NCBI GenBank assembly: GCA_026415535.1
Contig: JAOAGX010000004.1
Location: 1-21,982 of the forward strand
Source of the DNA: Armatimonadota bacterium
Lineage (GTDB): Bacteria; Armatimonadota; UBA5829
Length of the DNA stretch: 21,982 nt
Reading direction: 5' to 3'
In this document: one piece after another, positions 5,847 to 14,566 of the stretch
Position numbering within the stretch: the stretch's first letter is position 1
How the letters are laid out: every line of letters starts with the position of its first letter
Translations under genes and position numbers: made by a program
The notes under the pieces: generated by a model
What the model was told of the DNA's origin: nothing
What the model saw: only the letters and a program-made list of their open reading frames with translations
The model's database searches: none

Positions 5847-8372
5847 CTACACGGCCACCGCCTGTTTGTCCTCCGGCGCCTCGCTAGCGCTGTCGGAGGA
5901 GCCGCCCGTCTCGCCCTCGAGTCCCCCGCGCTTGCTCCAAAGAGTAGCGCCCGCCAGAGCAAGGATCGCCACGACCACGATCGCAGTTCGCGCCGCGGCA
6001 GAGATCGGCTGTATGGCAATCGGAGCGACCAGAATCGCAACCAGGTTCATCACCTTGATGAGAGGGTTTAGCGCAGGCCCGGCAGTGTCTTTGAATGGGT
6101 CACCTACCGTATCGCCGACCACGCCAGCCTTATGTTCATCGGTTCCCTTACCGCCAAAAAGACCAGCCTCAATGCTTTTCTTCGCATTGTCCCAAAGTCC
6201 ACCGGTGTTCGATAGGAAGACAGCCATCAACTGACCCGATAAAATCGCTCCTGCGAGGAAGCCTCCGAGCGCGGCCGCGCCTTTATACGGACTGCTATAG
6301 CCGAGGCCGAAACCAACCAAAATCGGCGCACTCACCGCTAGCACCGCAGGGCTAAGAAGCTCCTTCTGCGCGGCGGCAGTCGAGATCGCGACGCACCGCT
6401 GATAGTCCGGCTTGCCCTTGTCCGACCCGGATCGAGGATCGTAGTCCATGATTCCCACTATCTCGCGGAATTGTCTGCGAACCTCTTCGACAAGCTGGAA
6501 TGCCGCTCGGCTGACCGCGTTTATCGCGAACGAGCAAAACAAGAACGGCACCGCACCGCCGATCAAAAGACCGATGAAAGCCTCCGTCCACTCGATGTGA
6601 AGGCCAGATGTAGCAAGCGCCTCTGCAACTTCGGTCTTGCTCATCGCCGCTATCTGCGTCGCGTCCGGAGGTAGAAGCCTGGCGTCCGCCATGAATGAGC
6701 GGAACAAAGCTGTTGCCGCAATAACCGCAGTCGCAATGGCTAGCCCCTTTGTCAAAGCTTTGGTTGTGTTGCCAACCGCGTCCAGCTTGGCAACGATCCT
6801 ATGCGCGTTGGAATCCTCGCCAGCGTCCTTCAGCGCACCGGACATCTCGAAGATACCGTTTGCGTTGTCAGAAATTGGACCGTAGGTATCCATCGCGAGC
6901 ATGAAACCGGTTGTCGAAAGCAAGCCAAGCCCTGAGAGAGCAATTCCGTAGGCCGCTAGAGCCGGATCGCCTTTGAACAGCAACATAGCAGCAAGAATCG
7001 TGAGACAAATCGAGACAATTCCCCACACGCTGGATTCCAATCCGGAAGCGAAGCCGCTCAGGATCACAGTCGCCGGGCCGGTCTTAGCGGCTTTAGCGGT
7101 CTCTTTAACAGGCTTGTACTCTACGGAAGTGAAGTACTCGGTCAGTTTACCAATCACCAGAGCCAGCAAGATTCCCACCAAGTTCGCCGATGCGAAACGC
7201 CACCACTCAAAGTCCTTGATCGGAACCTTGACAGCAAACACGTAGTAGGAAACCACGTAGAAACCAATGATTCCGAATAGCGCCGATACCCAGAAACCGA
7301 CATTGATAGGCTGCATAGGGTCCATATCGATGTCGTCACGGCCTCTCACGGAGTAGACGCCAATAATGGACGCGATTACGCCAACAGCGCGCATCAGGAG
7401 AGGGTAAACCACCAGCGCCAGCACAGCCGCCCCTCCTCCGACCGCCACCGATGCAGCAGCACCGAGAATGATTGCCGCAACAAGCGTGACCTCGTAACTT
7501 TCGAAAACATCCGCAGCCATCCCCGCGCAGTCACCGACGTTATCACCAACGTTGTCGGCGATGGTCGCGGCATTGCGTGGATCATCCTCGGGAATATTCT
7601 TTTCGATCTTTCCGACTAGGTCGGCTCCGACATCGGCTGCCTTGGTGTAGATTCCACCGCCGATTCTCATAAAAAGCGCTGCGAGACATCCGCCAAATCC
7701 GAACCCGATCAGGACCTTCATCGACTGCGCGCCGAAGAAGTAGAAAACAATGCACGCACCCAATAATCCCAGGCCGACCGTCGCCATTCCAGACACGCCC
7801 CCGGCCCGAAACGCCACGTAAAGTGCTTTCCTGAAACTGGAAAGCGCCGCATTAGCAACGCGGACATTTGCCCTGACAGCCATCATCATTCCAACCAAGC
7901 CCGCCAAATACGAGGCCGCCACGCCCAGCACGAAAGCAATCGCCACTCCCGCATAGACTGGTATCGCGTGAAAACGTATATCGAGCTCGCCAAACTCGGG
8001 AAGCGGCTTGTATAGGAAAACAAGGCCAATTGCGATGACGATGACGAACCAGATCATCGTTTTCATCTGCCGCTTCAGATACGCCCACGCGCCCTCCTGA
8101 ACGGCAGCAGAAACCGCCTGCATGCCACGTGAACCAGGGTCCTCGCGCATGATCGCACGGAACCACATCCCGCCAAAGACCAATCCGATCAAGGCGCAGA
8201 TGAACACGATTCCAATTGCGGGCCACATGATGTCGAGTTCCTGGAAATCCGGCAGCTCGATCGCTTCGCTCGCAAACGCCGTTCCAGGAAGCAGGATCAT
8301 CAAGATACTAATCGCGCCACAAGCTGCAATCAAGCGCGCTACCCTTGCATCTACCAAACACATCCTGTGCAT
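5847..8372 (-). CDS. hppA: Membrane-bound proton-translocating pyrophosphatase, K+-independent type
   Basis: This 841-residue multi-spanning inner-membrane enzyme hydrolyses pyrophosphate and pumps protons. Hallmark pyrophosphate/Mg sites are present: DVGADLVGK (247-255), DDPRNAATIADNVGDNVGD (263-281), DNANGIFEM (502-510), and near the C-terminus GDTVGDPFKDTAGPALNPLIK. The segment GNTTKALTKG has Lys at 538 and Thr at 541, the signature that separates K+-independent H+-pumps from K+-dependent ones, which carry Ala at the Lys position. The N-terminus (about 1-35, ending AFAS) looks like a signal peptide, and there is a hydrophilic C-terminal tail of about 28 residues, so the protein is longer than many relatives. 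The start is ATG 8370-8372, 8 bases after AAGGGGGAGA. A reading from 8507 would begin inside the promoter and is rejected. Confidence 0.96.
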   Translation of the reverse strand: MHRMCLVDARVARLIAACGAISILMILLPGTAFASEAIELPDFQELDIMWPAIGIVFICALIGLVFGGMWFRAIMREDPGSRGMQAVSAAVQEGAWAYLKRQMKTMIWFVIVIAIGLVFLYKPLPEFGELDIRFHAIPVYAGVAIAFVLGVAASYLAGLVGMMMAVRANVRVANAALSSFRKALYVAFRAGGVSGMATVGLGLLGACIVFYFFGAQSMKVLIGFGFGGCLAALFMRIGGGIYTKAADVGADLVGKIEKNIPEDDPRNAATIADNVGDNVGDCAGMAADVFESYEVTLVAAIILGAAASVAVGGGAAVLALVVYPLLMRAVGVIASIIGVYSVRGRDDIDMDPMQPINVGFWVSALFGIIGFYVVSYYVFAVKVPIKDFEWWRFASANLVGILLALVIGKLTEYFTSVEYKPVKETAKAAKTGPATVILSGFASGLESSVWGIVSICLTILAAMLLFKGDPALAAYGIALSGLGLLSTTGFMLAMDTYGPISDNANGIFEMSGALKDAGEDSNAHRIVAKLDAVGNTTKALTKGLAIATAVIAATALFRSFMADARLLPPDATQIAAMSKTEVAEALATSGLHIEWTEAFIGLLIGGAVPFLFCSFAINAVSRAAFQLVEEVRRQFREIVGIMDYDPRSGSDKGKPDYQRCVAISTAAAQKELLSPAVLAVSAPILVGFGLGYSSPYKGAAALGGFLAGAILSGQLMAVFLSNTGGLWDNAKKSIEAGLFGGKGTDEHKAGVVGDTVGDPFKDTAGPALNPLIKVMNLVAILVAPIAIQPISAAARTAIVVVAILALAGATLWSKRGGLEGETGGSSDSASEAPEDKQAVAV

Positions 8373-8453
8373 ATTCTCGGTCTCCCCCTTCACACAAATA
8401 AAACGCCGCCCCTCGCCCGGCCAGCAATTATGCGAGGCGAAGTTTGCGGCTTT

Positions 8454-8472
8454 GGTTAACCTTAGGTTGACC
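8454..8472. promoter_or_regulatory. Near-perfect 19 bp palindrome at the predicted hppA transcription start
   Basis: GGTTAACCTTAGGTTGACC consists of two 9-base arms around one base and pairs at 8 of 9 positions. On the minus strand it spans about +1 to +19 of the transcript predicted from the adjoining promoter. This is a typical place for a repressor operator, or for a protective hairpin at the 5' end of the mRNA. No factor can be named. Confidence 0.45.
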
Positions 8473-8478
8473 AGGCTC

Positions 8479-8507
8479 ATTATATTAATCGGTTTCCAGC
8501 GTGTCAA
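8479..8507 (-). promoter_or_regulatory. Consensus sigma-70 promoter of hppA
   Basis: On the minus strand, TTGACA (8502-8507) and TATAAT (8479-8484) are separated by exactly 17 bases (8485-8501). Both hexamers match the vegetative consensus perfectly. Transcription should start near 8472, giving a leader of about 100 nt before the ATG at 8372. It is the strongest promoter visible in the window and argues for high expression of the pyrophosphatase unless it is repressed. Confidence 0.85.
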
Positions 8508-8596
8508 CAGACAGGGTGAATAAAAGAGTTCGGTGCCGAAGGAGATTATTCGCTGCGATCAGAATAAAGTGATGCGATGCCGTAAAATTTTCGGAG

Positions 8597-8648
8597 TGCT
8601 GAGTTGGTGTTTCAAAAATCAGTCCCCGAAAAACCACAATGCTCAGCA
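8597..8648 (-). other. Imperfect long hairpin downstream of the sigma/GGDEF gene
   Basis: TGCTGAG (8597-8603) pairs perfectly with CTCAGCA (8642-8648). After a small bulge, the TTGGTGTTTC side pairs loosely with GAAAAACCACAA. Reading on the minus strand, AAAATTTT follows within about 10 bases. It could work as a weak terminator, but the T-run is short and offset. Confidence 0.3.
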
Positions 8649-8736
8649 AGGGATTCACCCTCCAGTGGAAATGCAAAGCTCAGCTGGAAATTCGCACTCC
8701 ATAAGATCCGCAAAAACCTCGCCCTCCCGTACATTT

Positions 8737-8768
8737 TGATCGTCCTGGATTGCCACCCAGGACGATCA
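8737..8768. other. Perfect 12 bp hairpin after the sigma/GGDEF gene
   Basis: TGATCGTCCTGG (8737-8748) and CCAGGACGATCA (8757-8768) are perfectly complementary around an 8-base loop. The hairpin lies about 50 bp beyond the stop codon of the sigma/GGDEF gene, where a terminator or 3'-end protecting structure would be expected. On the minus strand it is followed by AAAATG rather than a T-run, so a standard intrinsic terminator is not supported. Confidence 0.5.
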
Positions 8769-8818
8769 GTTTGATGCTCATTTTTAGGCTCAGTCTATCG
8801 GAGCTTCTTACTATGATC

Positions 8819-10162
8819 CTAAGCCGCCTTTTTCATCCGCGCTTGGTCCTCGCCTTGAAGGAGTTCCAGCGGAATACCCATATTATTAGCAGCTACCCTG
8901 AGCAGATCTCGACCCGTCTCAGCATCCGCAGGGTATCTAGCCATGCCGATATCCGCTCTACAGGCAATGCTCTTGCCCTTTCGACCCGATTCAACGGTCA
9001 CCGACTCAACGATACGACGCATCCGTTCGACCACAGCCGTCGGTTGCCCGGTAGTATGTGGCAATATCAACCCGAAGCAGGTGTCCGAGAAACGAGCTAG
9101 AACATCCATCTTTCGCAACGACTCACGCATGCACTGTGCCACAGCATAGAGCACGTCGTCGGTACGAATCAGGCGCACGTATCGGTCAATTTCTTCGGGT
9201 AGTCGCACGTTGACAAGCAGCAGGGCTACCTTGTGGCGATCACGAAAGGCTCGGCTGAGCTCCTCATCCAGACGCTGCAGGAAATAGTGACGATTGTAGA
9301 CTCGCGTGACGGAATCTAACACGGTCTCCGGCTCCATAGTCTCTTCACCCCCTACACGTCTGGAAAGCAAGGTTCGTTGCATTTGCGTATCTCGAATTTC
9401 ATCGGTGACCAGAATTTTCTTCAACTTCTTGGTGCCGTTGCGGAGAATATGTGAGACGTAATTACAGCTTATTCCAAGCTTCTTGGCGATCTCGGTCTGG
9501 TTAAGGCCTTTGTAATAGTGGGCGGATATGACCTCCTGCTCTATGTCCTTCAGCCTCTCAAGGGCTGTTTCGAGCACGATCTTGTCCTCTACGGGAAGCT
9601 GAAACGAAATTAGTTTTTGATCCTTAATCTTTTCCGACTCCCGCGGGCCGTTCAAATCCTCGCGGTCGCCGTCGAGCGAGGTTACCTTGAAAACCTCGCG
9701 GGTTGTCAACAGCTCCCTCACGGAGCTTTCAGACATCTGCATGACCTCGGCTATTTCTTTTTCGGTGGGAGCACGGCCGAACTTCTGGTTCAGAGACTCA
9801 ACAACCTTGCTCATACGTTGGTTGAGCTCCTGAAGCCAGGCAGGTTCTTTTATCATCTTGCCTTTATCTCGCAAGTAGTGCTTGATCTCTCCGATTATGA
9901 AATGAGTGGCGTAGGTGGAGAACTTGACCCCCATATTTACGTCGTATTTGTCCACCGACCGGATTAGCCCGACATATCCCTCCTGAACCAGGTCTTCAAG
10001 CGGCTCACACGCGCCGAGGAAACGACGAGCTATACTTTCCACCAGGTTCGCATACTGCAGCACCACCTCATCCCTGATCTTTGTGTCCCTGCTCCTCGCA
10101 TAGCGTGCGAGGCGCTCCTGGACTTGCTCTTCCGTAAGCTTCTTGATGTTTGCAGAACGCAT
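8819..10162 (-). CDS. Sigma-70-family factor fused to a degenerate GGDEF domain
   Basis: This is a 447-residue fusion. Residues about 31-101 match sigma region 2 (DEVVLQYANLVESIARRF, EPLEDLVQEGYVGLIRSVDKYD, GVKFSTYATHFIIGEIKHYLRD). Residues about 105-160 match region 3, and 195-251 match region 4 with helix-turn-helix NQTEIAKKLGISCNYVSHIL. The layout resembles the SigB/SigF/FliA group. From about 280 a GGDEF-type domain begins (DSVTRVYNRHYFLQRLDEEL, like the DxLTGLxNRRYF of cyclases) and runs to about 430. Its active-site GGDEF is replaced by SDTCF (359-363), so cyclase activity is very unlikely. The RxxD five residues before it (R350-KM-D353) is intact, as in c-di-GMP inhibitory sites. It may therefore be a c-di-GMP-responsive sigma factor. 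It lies 91 bp after pilC, in the same direction, and may be cotranscribed. Confidence 0.9.
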   Translation of the reverse strand: MRSANIKKLTEEQVQERLARYARSRDTKIRDEVVLQYANLVESIARRFLGACEPLEDLVQEGYVGLIRSVDKYDVNMGVKFSTYATHFIIGEIKHYLRDKGKMIKEPAWLQELNQRMSKVVESLNQKFGRAPTEKEIAEVMQMSESSVRELLTTREVFKVTSLDGDREDLNGPRESEKIKDQKLISFQLPVEDKIVLETALERLKDIEQEVISAHYYKGLNQTEIAKKLGISCNYVSHILRNGTKKLKKILVTDEIRDTQMQRTLLSRRVGGEETMEPETVLDSVTRVYNRHYFLQRLDEELSRAFRDRHKVALLLVNVRLPEEIDRYVRLIRTDDVLYAVAQCMRESLRKMDVLARFSDTCFGLILPHTTGQPTAVVERMRRIVESVTVESGRKGKSIACRADIGMARYPADAETGRDLLRVAANNMGIPLELLQGEDQARMKKAA

Positions 10163-10253
10163 TGGTTTTACCCTGTCCGAATGGTTGAATGTTAAATATT
10201 AAGGTCTAATCTTCTCGGTATTCCAAGAACTAGGTTCCTGAAGCATCACACAT

Positions 10254-11471
10254 CTAGCCAACCGCGCTGATGAGCTTGAAAATCGGAGCCATAATGGACA
10301 CAGCAATGAATCCTACTATGCCGCCCATCACGACAATCAAACACGGCTCAATCAAAGAGGTCAGCGCCTTAACCGCGTTCTCAACCTCCTGATCATAGAA
10401 ATCAGATACCTTCGAAAGCATCTCCGAGAGGCGACCGGTTTCCTCACCGACATCGATCATATGGGTTACCATCCCCGGAAACAGCCCGCTCTGAGCTAGA
10501 GGCACACTGATTTTTTGGCCTTCTCGAATAGCATTGCGAGCATTCTCGATTGCCTGCGCTACGACGCGGTTGCCGGCAGTCTCGCCGACGATCTCAAGCG
10601 ATCGCATCATCGGCACGCCGCTGTGAATGAGCGTGGCGAATGTGCGCGCAAACCGAGATATCGACATCTTCTGAACCAATTCGCCGATTACTGGAAACTT
10701 GAGTTTTAACATGTCGATCTGCCACGAACCCCGATCCGTCTTGCGATACCATTGGTAGGCAACTACCCCACCTACGATCGCGACCGCTCCAACATACCAG
10801 TAATTGCGCATAACGGTACTAATCCCGAAAAGAGCTCGCGTTGCCGCCGGCATTTCTACGTTCATCGACTCGAAGAGCTCTTTGAACTTGGGCAGAACGA
10901 ACATAAAAAGCGCGACGACCATCAGGAACGCAAAGATCAATACCAGGATCGGATAGATCATGGCCGACTTGATCTTTCCACGTATCTCCTGTTCGGTTTC
11001 CAAGAATGTCGCCAGGCGATCGAGTATTTTGTCGAGGATTCCACCCGTTTCTGCCGCCTTAACCATGTTGACGTAGAGCCGTGAGAATACGTGAGGGTGC
11101 TTGCCGAAGGCGTCTGTAAGGCTCATTCCACCTTTTACGTCCTTCTTGCACTGGGCAATAACGGGCTTCAGAGCAGGATCCTTGGTCTGGCCCTCAAGTA
11201 TATCTAGGCAGCGGACAATGGCCACGCCTGCATCAATCATAGTGGCAAACTGCCGGCTGAAAATGACCATGCTTCTGAGCTTGACCTTCTTACCTGGCGT
11301 CGCGATCGCAGCGCCTGACCTAGATCCTCGCGACTTTTCCTCGGTTATCCCAATAACGTGGCACTTCTGCTCGTGAAGCTTTGCCAAAACGAGACTTTCA
11401 TTTTCGGCTTCGGTCTTGCCCTTTATAGTTTTGCCGTTTGGGTCTATTGCCGTGTATGCGTAGGTCGGCAT
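10254..11471 (-). CDS. pilC: Type IV pilus inner-membrane platform protein PilC
   Basis: This 405-residue GspF/PilC-family protein forms the inner-membrane platform on which the PilB and PilT motors act. The N-terminus MPTYAYTAIDPNGKTIKG is characteristic. Two repeated T2SSF domains follow, at about 70-193 (FSRQFATMIDAGVAIVRCLDIL) and 273-395 (FARTFATLIHSGVPMMRSLEIV), with hydrophobic segments near 170-192, 220-243 and 372-397. AAAGGAG lies about 8 bases before the ATG at 11471. The gene is 70 bp after pilT. Length and domain order are normal for the family. Confidence 0.96.
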   Translation of the reverse strand: MPTYAYTAIDPNGKTIKGKTEAENESLVLAKLHEQKCHVIGITEEKSRGSRSGAAIATPGKKVKLRSMVIFSRQFATMIDAGVAIVRCLDILEGQTKDPALKPVIAQCKKDVKGGMSLTDAFGKHPHVFSRLYVNMVKAAETGGILDKILDRLATFLETEQEIRGKIKSAMIYPILVLIFAFLMVVALFMFVLPKFKELFESMNVEMPAATRALFGISTVMRNYWYVGAVAIVGGVVAYQWYRKTDRGSWQIDMLKLKFPVIGELVQKMSISRFARTFATLIHSGVPMMRSLEIVGETAGNRVVAQAIENARNAIREGQKISVPLAQSGLFPGMVTHMIDVGEETGRLSEMLSKVSDFYDQEVENAVKALTSLIEPCLIVVMGGIVGFIAVSIMAPIFKLISAVG

Positions 11472-11541
11472 ATTCGATCTCCTTTGGGAATTAGGAAAGC
11501 TGGTTCTTTATCTGCTCCCGCTCCCCAACAAGCTAGGGTTT

Positions 11542-12669
11542 TTATCCTCCCTTGAGAAACCTCTGGAAGTTTTCCTTGTCGATAGCACGCGCCTGAGCGT
11601 CCTCCAGCGTGATCATGCCGTTTCTATGAAGGTCTGCCAAGACCTTGTCCATCGTCTGCATGCCGTATTGTGCTCCCGTCTCGATTGCGCTGTAAAGCTG
11701 GTGAGACTTGCCCTCCCTGATCAGGTTTCGGACGGCGGCGGTGGCAACCATAATCTCCAACGCAGCGATTCTGCCGCCTCCGATTCTCGGTAGGAGCTGC
11801 TGCGCAATAACGGCCTCCAGCGTATTGGAAAGCTGGACTCTAATTTGGTCTTGCTGGTGCGGGGGGAAAACATCGATTACGCGATCAATTGTCTGCGGCG
11901 CGTTGCGGGTGTGCAATGTGCCGAAGACAAGGTGACCGGTTTCGGCAAGGGTTAGGGCTGCCTGTATCGTTTCCAGATCCCGCATCTCACCAACTAGAAT
12001 AACGTCCGGATCTTCCCTTAAGACCGCCCGAAGAGCGTTATGAAACGAGTCGGTGTCCGAGCCGAGCTCGCGCTGGTTGACCATGCCCCTCTTGTGACGG
12101 TGCAGGTACTCAATCGGATCTTCCATAGTCATAATGTGAACGGCGCGCTCGGCGTTGATCGTATCGATCATGCAGGCAATGGTCGTCGACTTGCCACTTC
12201 CGGTTGGACCCGTAACCAAAATGAGCCCGCTGTGCTTGTGACTAAGCTCACGCAGAATCAGAGGCAGGCCAAGCTGTTCGAAAGTGGGAATCCGATCCGG
12301 AATTGCACGGAAGGCCGCCCCTACGCTACCACGTTGTCTATATACGTTGACGCGGAACCGGCCAACGCCTCTTACGCCATACGAGAAATCTAGCTCACGC
12401 ACCGTCTCAAAGTGTTGGACCTGCTCATTGGTCAGTATGTCATAGACCAGCCTCTGAGTGTCGCCCGGCGAAAGCGGCTGATAGTTGAGATGTTGTAAAG
12501 TGCCGTCTACTCTCACCACTGGCGGCAAGCCGACCGTGAGATGCATGTCGGACGATGAACGTTCCAACGCTTCCCGCAGAAGGTCATCCAAATGTACCGT
12601 CTCGACCGACCGCGCGGCGGATTCTGCTGCAAAGTCACTTAACTGATCAATCGCTACCTCAGACTTCAT
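11542..12669 (-). CDS. pilT: Type IV pilus retraction ATPase PilT
   Basis: This 375-residue cytoplasmic hexameric ATPase powers pilus retraction and twitching. It shows Walker A GPTGSGKST (154-162), the Asp box TMEDPIEY (181-188), Walker B DPDVILVGEMRD (220-231), the His box TGHLVFGTLHT (244-254) and the PilT-specific AAVRNLIREGK (311-321, usually AIRNLIRE). The first 25 residues are a short extension compared with many PilT proteins. GGAGGGGG lies directly before the ATG. The gene sits 33 bp after pilB. The presence of both PilB and PilT indicates retractable pili rather than a pure type II secretion system. Confidence 0.97.
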   Translation of the reverse strand: MKSEVAIDQLSDFAAESAARSVETVHLDDLLREALERSSSDMHLTVGLPPVVRVDGTLQHLNYQPLSPGDTQRLVYDILTNEQVQHFETVRELDFSYGVRGVGRFRVNVYRQRGSVGAAFRAIPDRIPTFEQLGLPLILRELSHKHSGLILVTGPTGSGKSTTIACMIDTINAERAVHIMTMEDPIEYLHRHKRGMVNQRELGSDTDSFHNALRAVLREDPDVILVGEMRDLETIQAALTLAETGHLVFGTLHTRNAPQTIDRVIDVFPPHQQDQIRVQLSNTLEAVIAQQLLPRIGGGRIAALEIMVATAAVRNLIREGKSHQLYSAIETGAQYGMQTMDKVLADLHRNGMITLEDAQARAIDKENFQRFLKGG

Positions 12670-12702
12670 TGCCCCCTCCGAGACTTCCTAATCAAACAAC
12701 TA

Positions 12703-14436
12703 CTATCCCGCATATATGACCCTCAGGCACTCTTCCAGTGTAGTCTGGCCGAGAAGTATCTTGGCAATAGCATCGTCCTTAAGCGTCTTCATTCCGGACT
12801 CGATGGCAGCTTCGCGTATGACATGCGCCGAGGCCTTCTGTAAAACCAGGTCTCGTATGCGGTCGTTTACGATCATGAGTTCGTAGACTCCTAGTCTGCC
12901 TCTATAGCCTTTGCCATTGCAGTAATCGCAGCCTCGGCCTCGGTAAAATGTGACCCTGGTTTCGCCATCTAGCTCGATTCCAAGCCGCTTGACCGCATCA
13001 ACTGGCGGCTGGTACTCCTCCTTGCATTTGGGACAAACTAACCTGACAAGCCTTTGAGCCATTACCCCTATAACACTGGAGGCAATAAGAAACGGCTCAA
13101 TTCCCATGTCAACCAACCTAGTGAGCGCACCAGGGGCGTCGTTAGTATGAAGAGTTGAAAGAACAAGATGACCGGTGAGCGCGGCCTCGGTAGCTATTGT
13201 GGCGGTTTCGGCGTCGCGGATCTCACCCACCATCGCAATATCGGGGTCTTGACGAAGCATAGTACGAAGACCTGCGGCGAAGGTAAGTCCCGCGCGCGGA
13301 TTTATTTGAACCTGCGTCAGCCCCGGAAGTTCGTACTCCACCGGGTCTTCGATGGTCAATATGTTTTTCTCGCCCGAGTTGAGCTTCGAAAGAACTGAAT
13401 AAAGCGTGGTTGATTTGCCGCTCCCGGTAGGACCGGTAACAAGTATAATGCCGTATGTGCGCGAGATTAGGTTTTCGAATTTCTCAAGGGTCTCGGGAAG
13501 TAATCCGAGCTTGTGAAGACCTATAGAGATCGCGCTCTTGTCCAATATCCTAAGAACCACCTTCTCGCCATATATCGATGGCAAAGTCGAAACTCGAAAG
13601 TCGTACTGCCTACCATCAATGACAGCACTGATGCGGCCGTCTTGCGGCGTGCGCTTAGTAGCTATGTCCATTTCGGCCATGATCTTGAGCCTCGAGATAA
13701 GCGAAGGCTGGATCTTCTTTGGAATCGACATTACCTCATGCAGGATGCCGTCCACTCGTAGACGCACTCGGACCTGGTCCTTGCCAGGCTCAATATGTAT
13801 GTCGCTTGCACCCTCTTTGACACCGCGCGTGATGATAATGTTGGCAAGCTTTATGACCGGCGCTTCTTCGGAGAGCTCCCTCAGGTGCTCTATCGAGATG
13901 TCTTCCTCGTCATCCTCGGAGATATCGGCCTGCGTGAAGTCGATCTCTCCGCTCTCGAACTCCTTTATGACGCTGGATACCTGGTCGGTGTCGCTAGAAT
14001 CAGAGCGATACAGACGGCTGATCGCATTAATAATGTCCTCTTCCGGCGCAATGGCGGGCTCGACATCGATCCCAGTTAACATGCGTACCTCGTCGATGGC
14101 GAAGATATCCAGCGGATTCTTCATCGCTAGGGTCAGCTTGCCGTTCTTGCGAGCAATCGGGATCACCTTAAGCTTTCGGGCAGCACTTTGTGGAACTAGC
14201 TTTATGACAGAGCTATCAACCTCCAGATCAGAAAGTTCAATATACGGCACCCCCCATTGGTCGCCCAGGCACTTGACGCGGTCTTTCTCGGAGATGAAAC
14301 CCATGCTCACGAGCACCTCGCCAAGCGACTCCTGACGCTTCAGGAGCTTCTGCTTCTCCAGCGCCTGCTCGAGCTGATCCCGAGTGATAAGACCCTTCCT
14401 GACAAATATCTCGCCGACTGGCTCGGATTTTTGCAT
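12703..14436 (-). CDS. pilB: Type IV pilus extension ATPase PilB
   Basis: This 577-residue motor drives pilus polymerisation. The N-terminal MshEN/GspE-N region (about 1-150) begins EPVGEIFVRKGLITRDQLEQ; MshEN domains in related proteins bind c-di-GMP. The ATPase core has Walker A GPTGSGKST (335-343), Asp box TIEDPVEY (361-368), Walker B DPDIAMVGEIRD (397-408), His box TGHLVLSTLHTNDA (421-434) and a zinc tetracysteine (C468, C471, C503, C506). I use the ATG at 14436 because family proteins start just before 'GEIFVRKGLI'. The frame is open to 14604, but those 56 residues come from palindrome-rich spacer DNA. No clear Shine-Dalgarno precedes this ATG, which is unusual in this cluster. Confidence 0.95.
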   Translation of the reverse strand: MQKSEPVGEIFVRKGLITRDQLEQALEKQKLLKRQESLGEVLVSMGFISEKDRVKCLGDQWGVPYIELSDLEVDSSVIKLVPQSAARKLKVIPIARKNGKLTLAMKNPLDIFAIDEVRMLTGIDVEPAIAPEEDIINAISRLYRSDSSDTDQVSSVIKEFESGEIDFTQADISEDDEEDISIEHLRELSEEAPVIKLANIIITRGVKEGASDIHIEPGKDQVRVRLRVDGILHEVMSIPKKIQPSLISRLKIMAEMDIATKRTPQDGRISAVIDGRQYDFRVSTLPSIYGEKVVLRILDKSAISIGLHKLGLLPETLEKFENLISRTYGIILVTGPTGSGKSTTLYSVLSKLNSGEKNILTIEDPVEYELPGLTQVQINPRAGLTFAAGLRTMLRQDPDIAMVGEIRDAETATIATEAALTGHLVLSTLHTNDAPGALTRLVDMGIEPFLIASSVIGVMAQRLVRLVCPKCKEEYQPPVDAVKRLGIELDGETRVTFYRGRGCDYCNGKGYRGRLGVYELMIVNDRIRDLVLQKASAHVIREAAIESGMKTLKDDAIAKILLGQTTLEECLRVIYAG

Positions 14437-14533
14437 GTCAGTTATCAGTGGTCGGTTATCAGATGTCAGGGTCAGAATCAGGCCGGCTCGGAAGCCTTGC
14501 GCTGACACCTGAAAGCTGAAAACTCGGATTCCA

Positions 14534-14566
14534 GTTGCCCCGCTGCCTGCAAGGCAGCGGGGCAAC
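14534..14566. repeat. Perfect 15 bp inverted repeat with 3-base loop
   Basis: GTTGCCCCGCTGCCT (14534-14548) is followed after GCA by its exact complement AGGCAGCGGGGCAAC (14552-14566). This is the strongest hairpin in the window. On the minus strand no T-run follows, so it is not a standard intrinsic terminator. It could be a REP-like palindrome, a factor-dependent terminator element, or an RNA processing or stabilising structure between pilQ and pilB. Confidence 0.75.

Larger units (their letters stand above)
8373..8818. other. Spacer between hppA and the sigma/GGDEF gene
   Basis: This 446 bp gap separates two genes on the minus strand. It contains the hppA promoter and a leader of about 100 nt (8373-8507), a decayed dispersed repeat (ATTCGCTGCGATCAGAATAA near 8550), an imperfect long hairpin (8597-8648) and a perfect 12 bp hairpin (8737-8768). 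No gene is visible. The hairpins may mark the end of the upstream transcription unit. Confidence 0.65.

Noticed and set aside
8373..8507. N-terminal extension of hppA to 8507
   Set aside because: It would start inside the consensus promoter, and the ATG at 8372 has a better ribosome site and a normal signal-like N-terminus.
13538..14335. 265-codon plus-strand frame antisense to pilB
   Set aside because: It lies within the conserved PilB coding sequence and is Ser-rich, as expected for an antisense shadow.
14534..14566. Intrinsic terminator between pilQ and pilB
   Set aside because: The hairpin is perfect but no T-run follows on the minus strand, so only a palindromic repeat is claimed.
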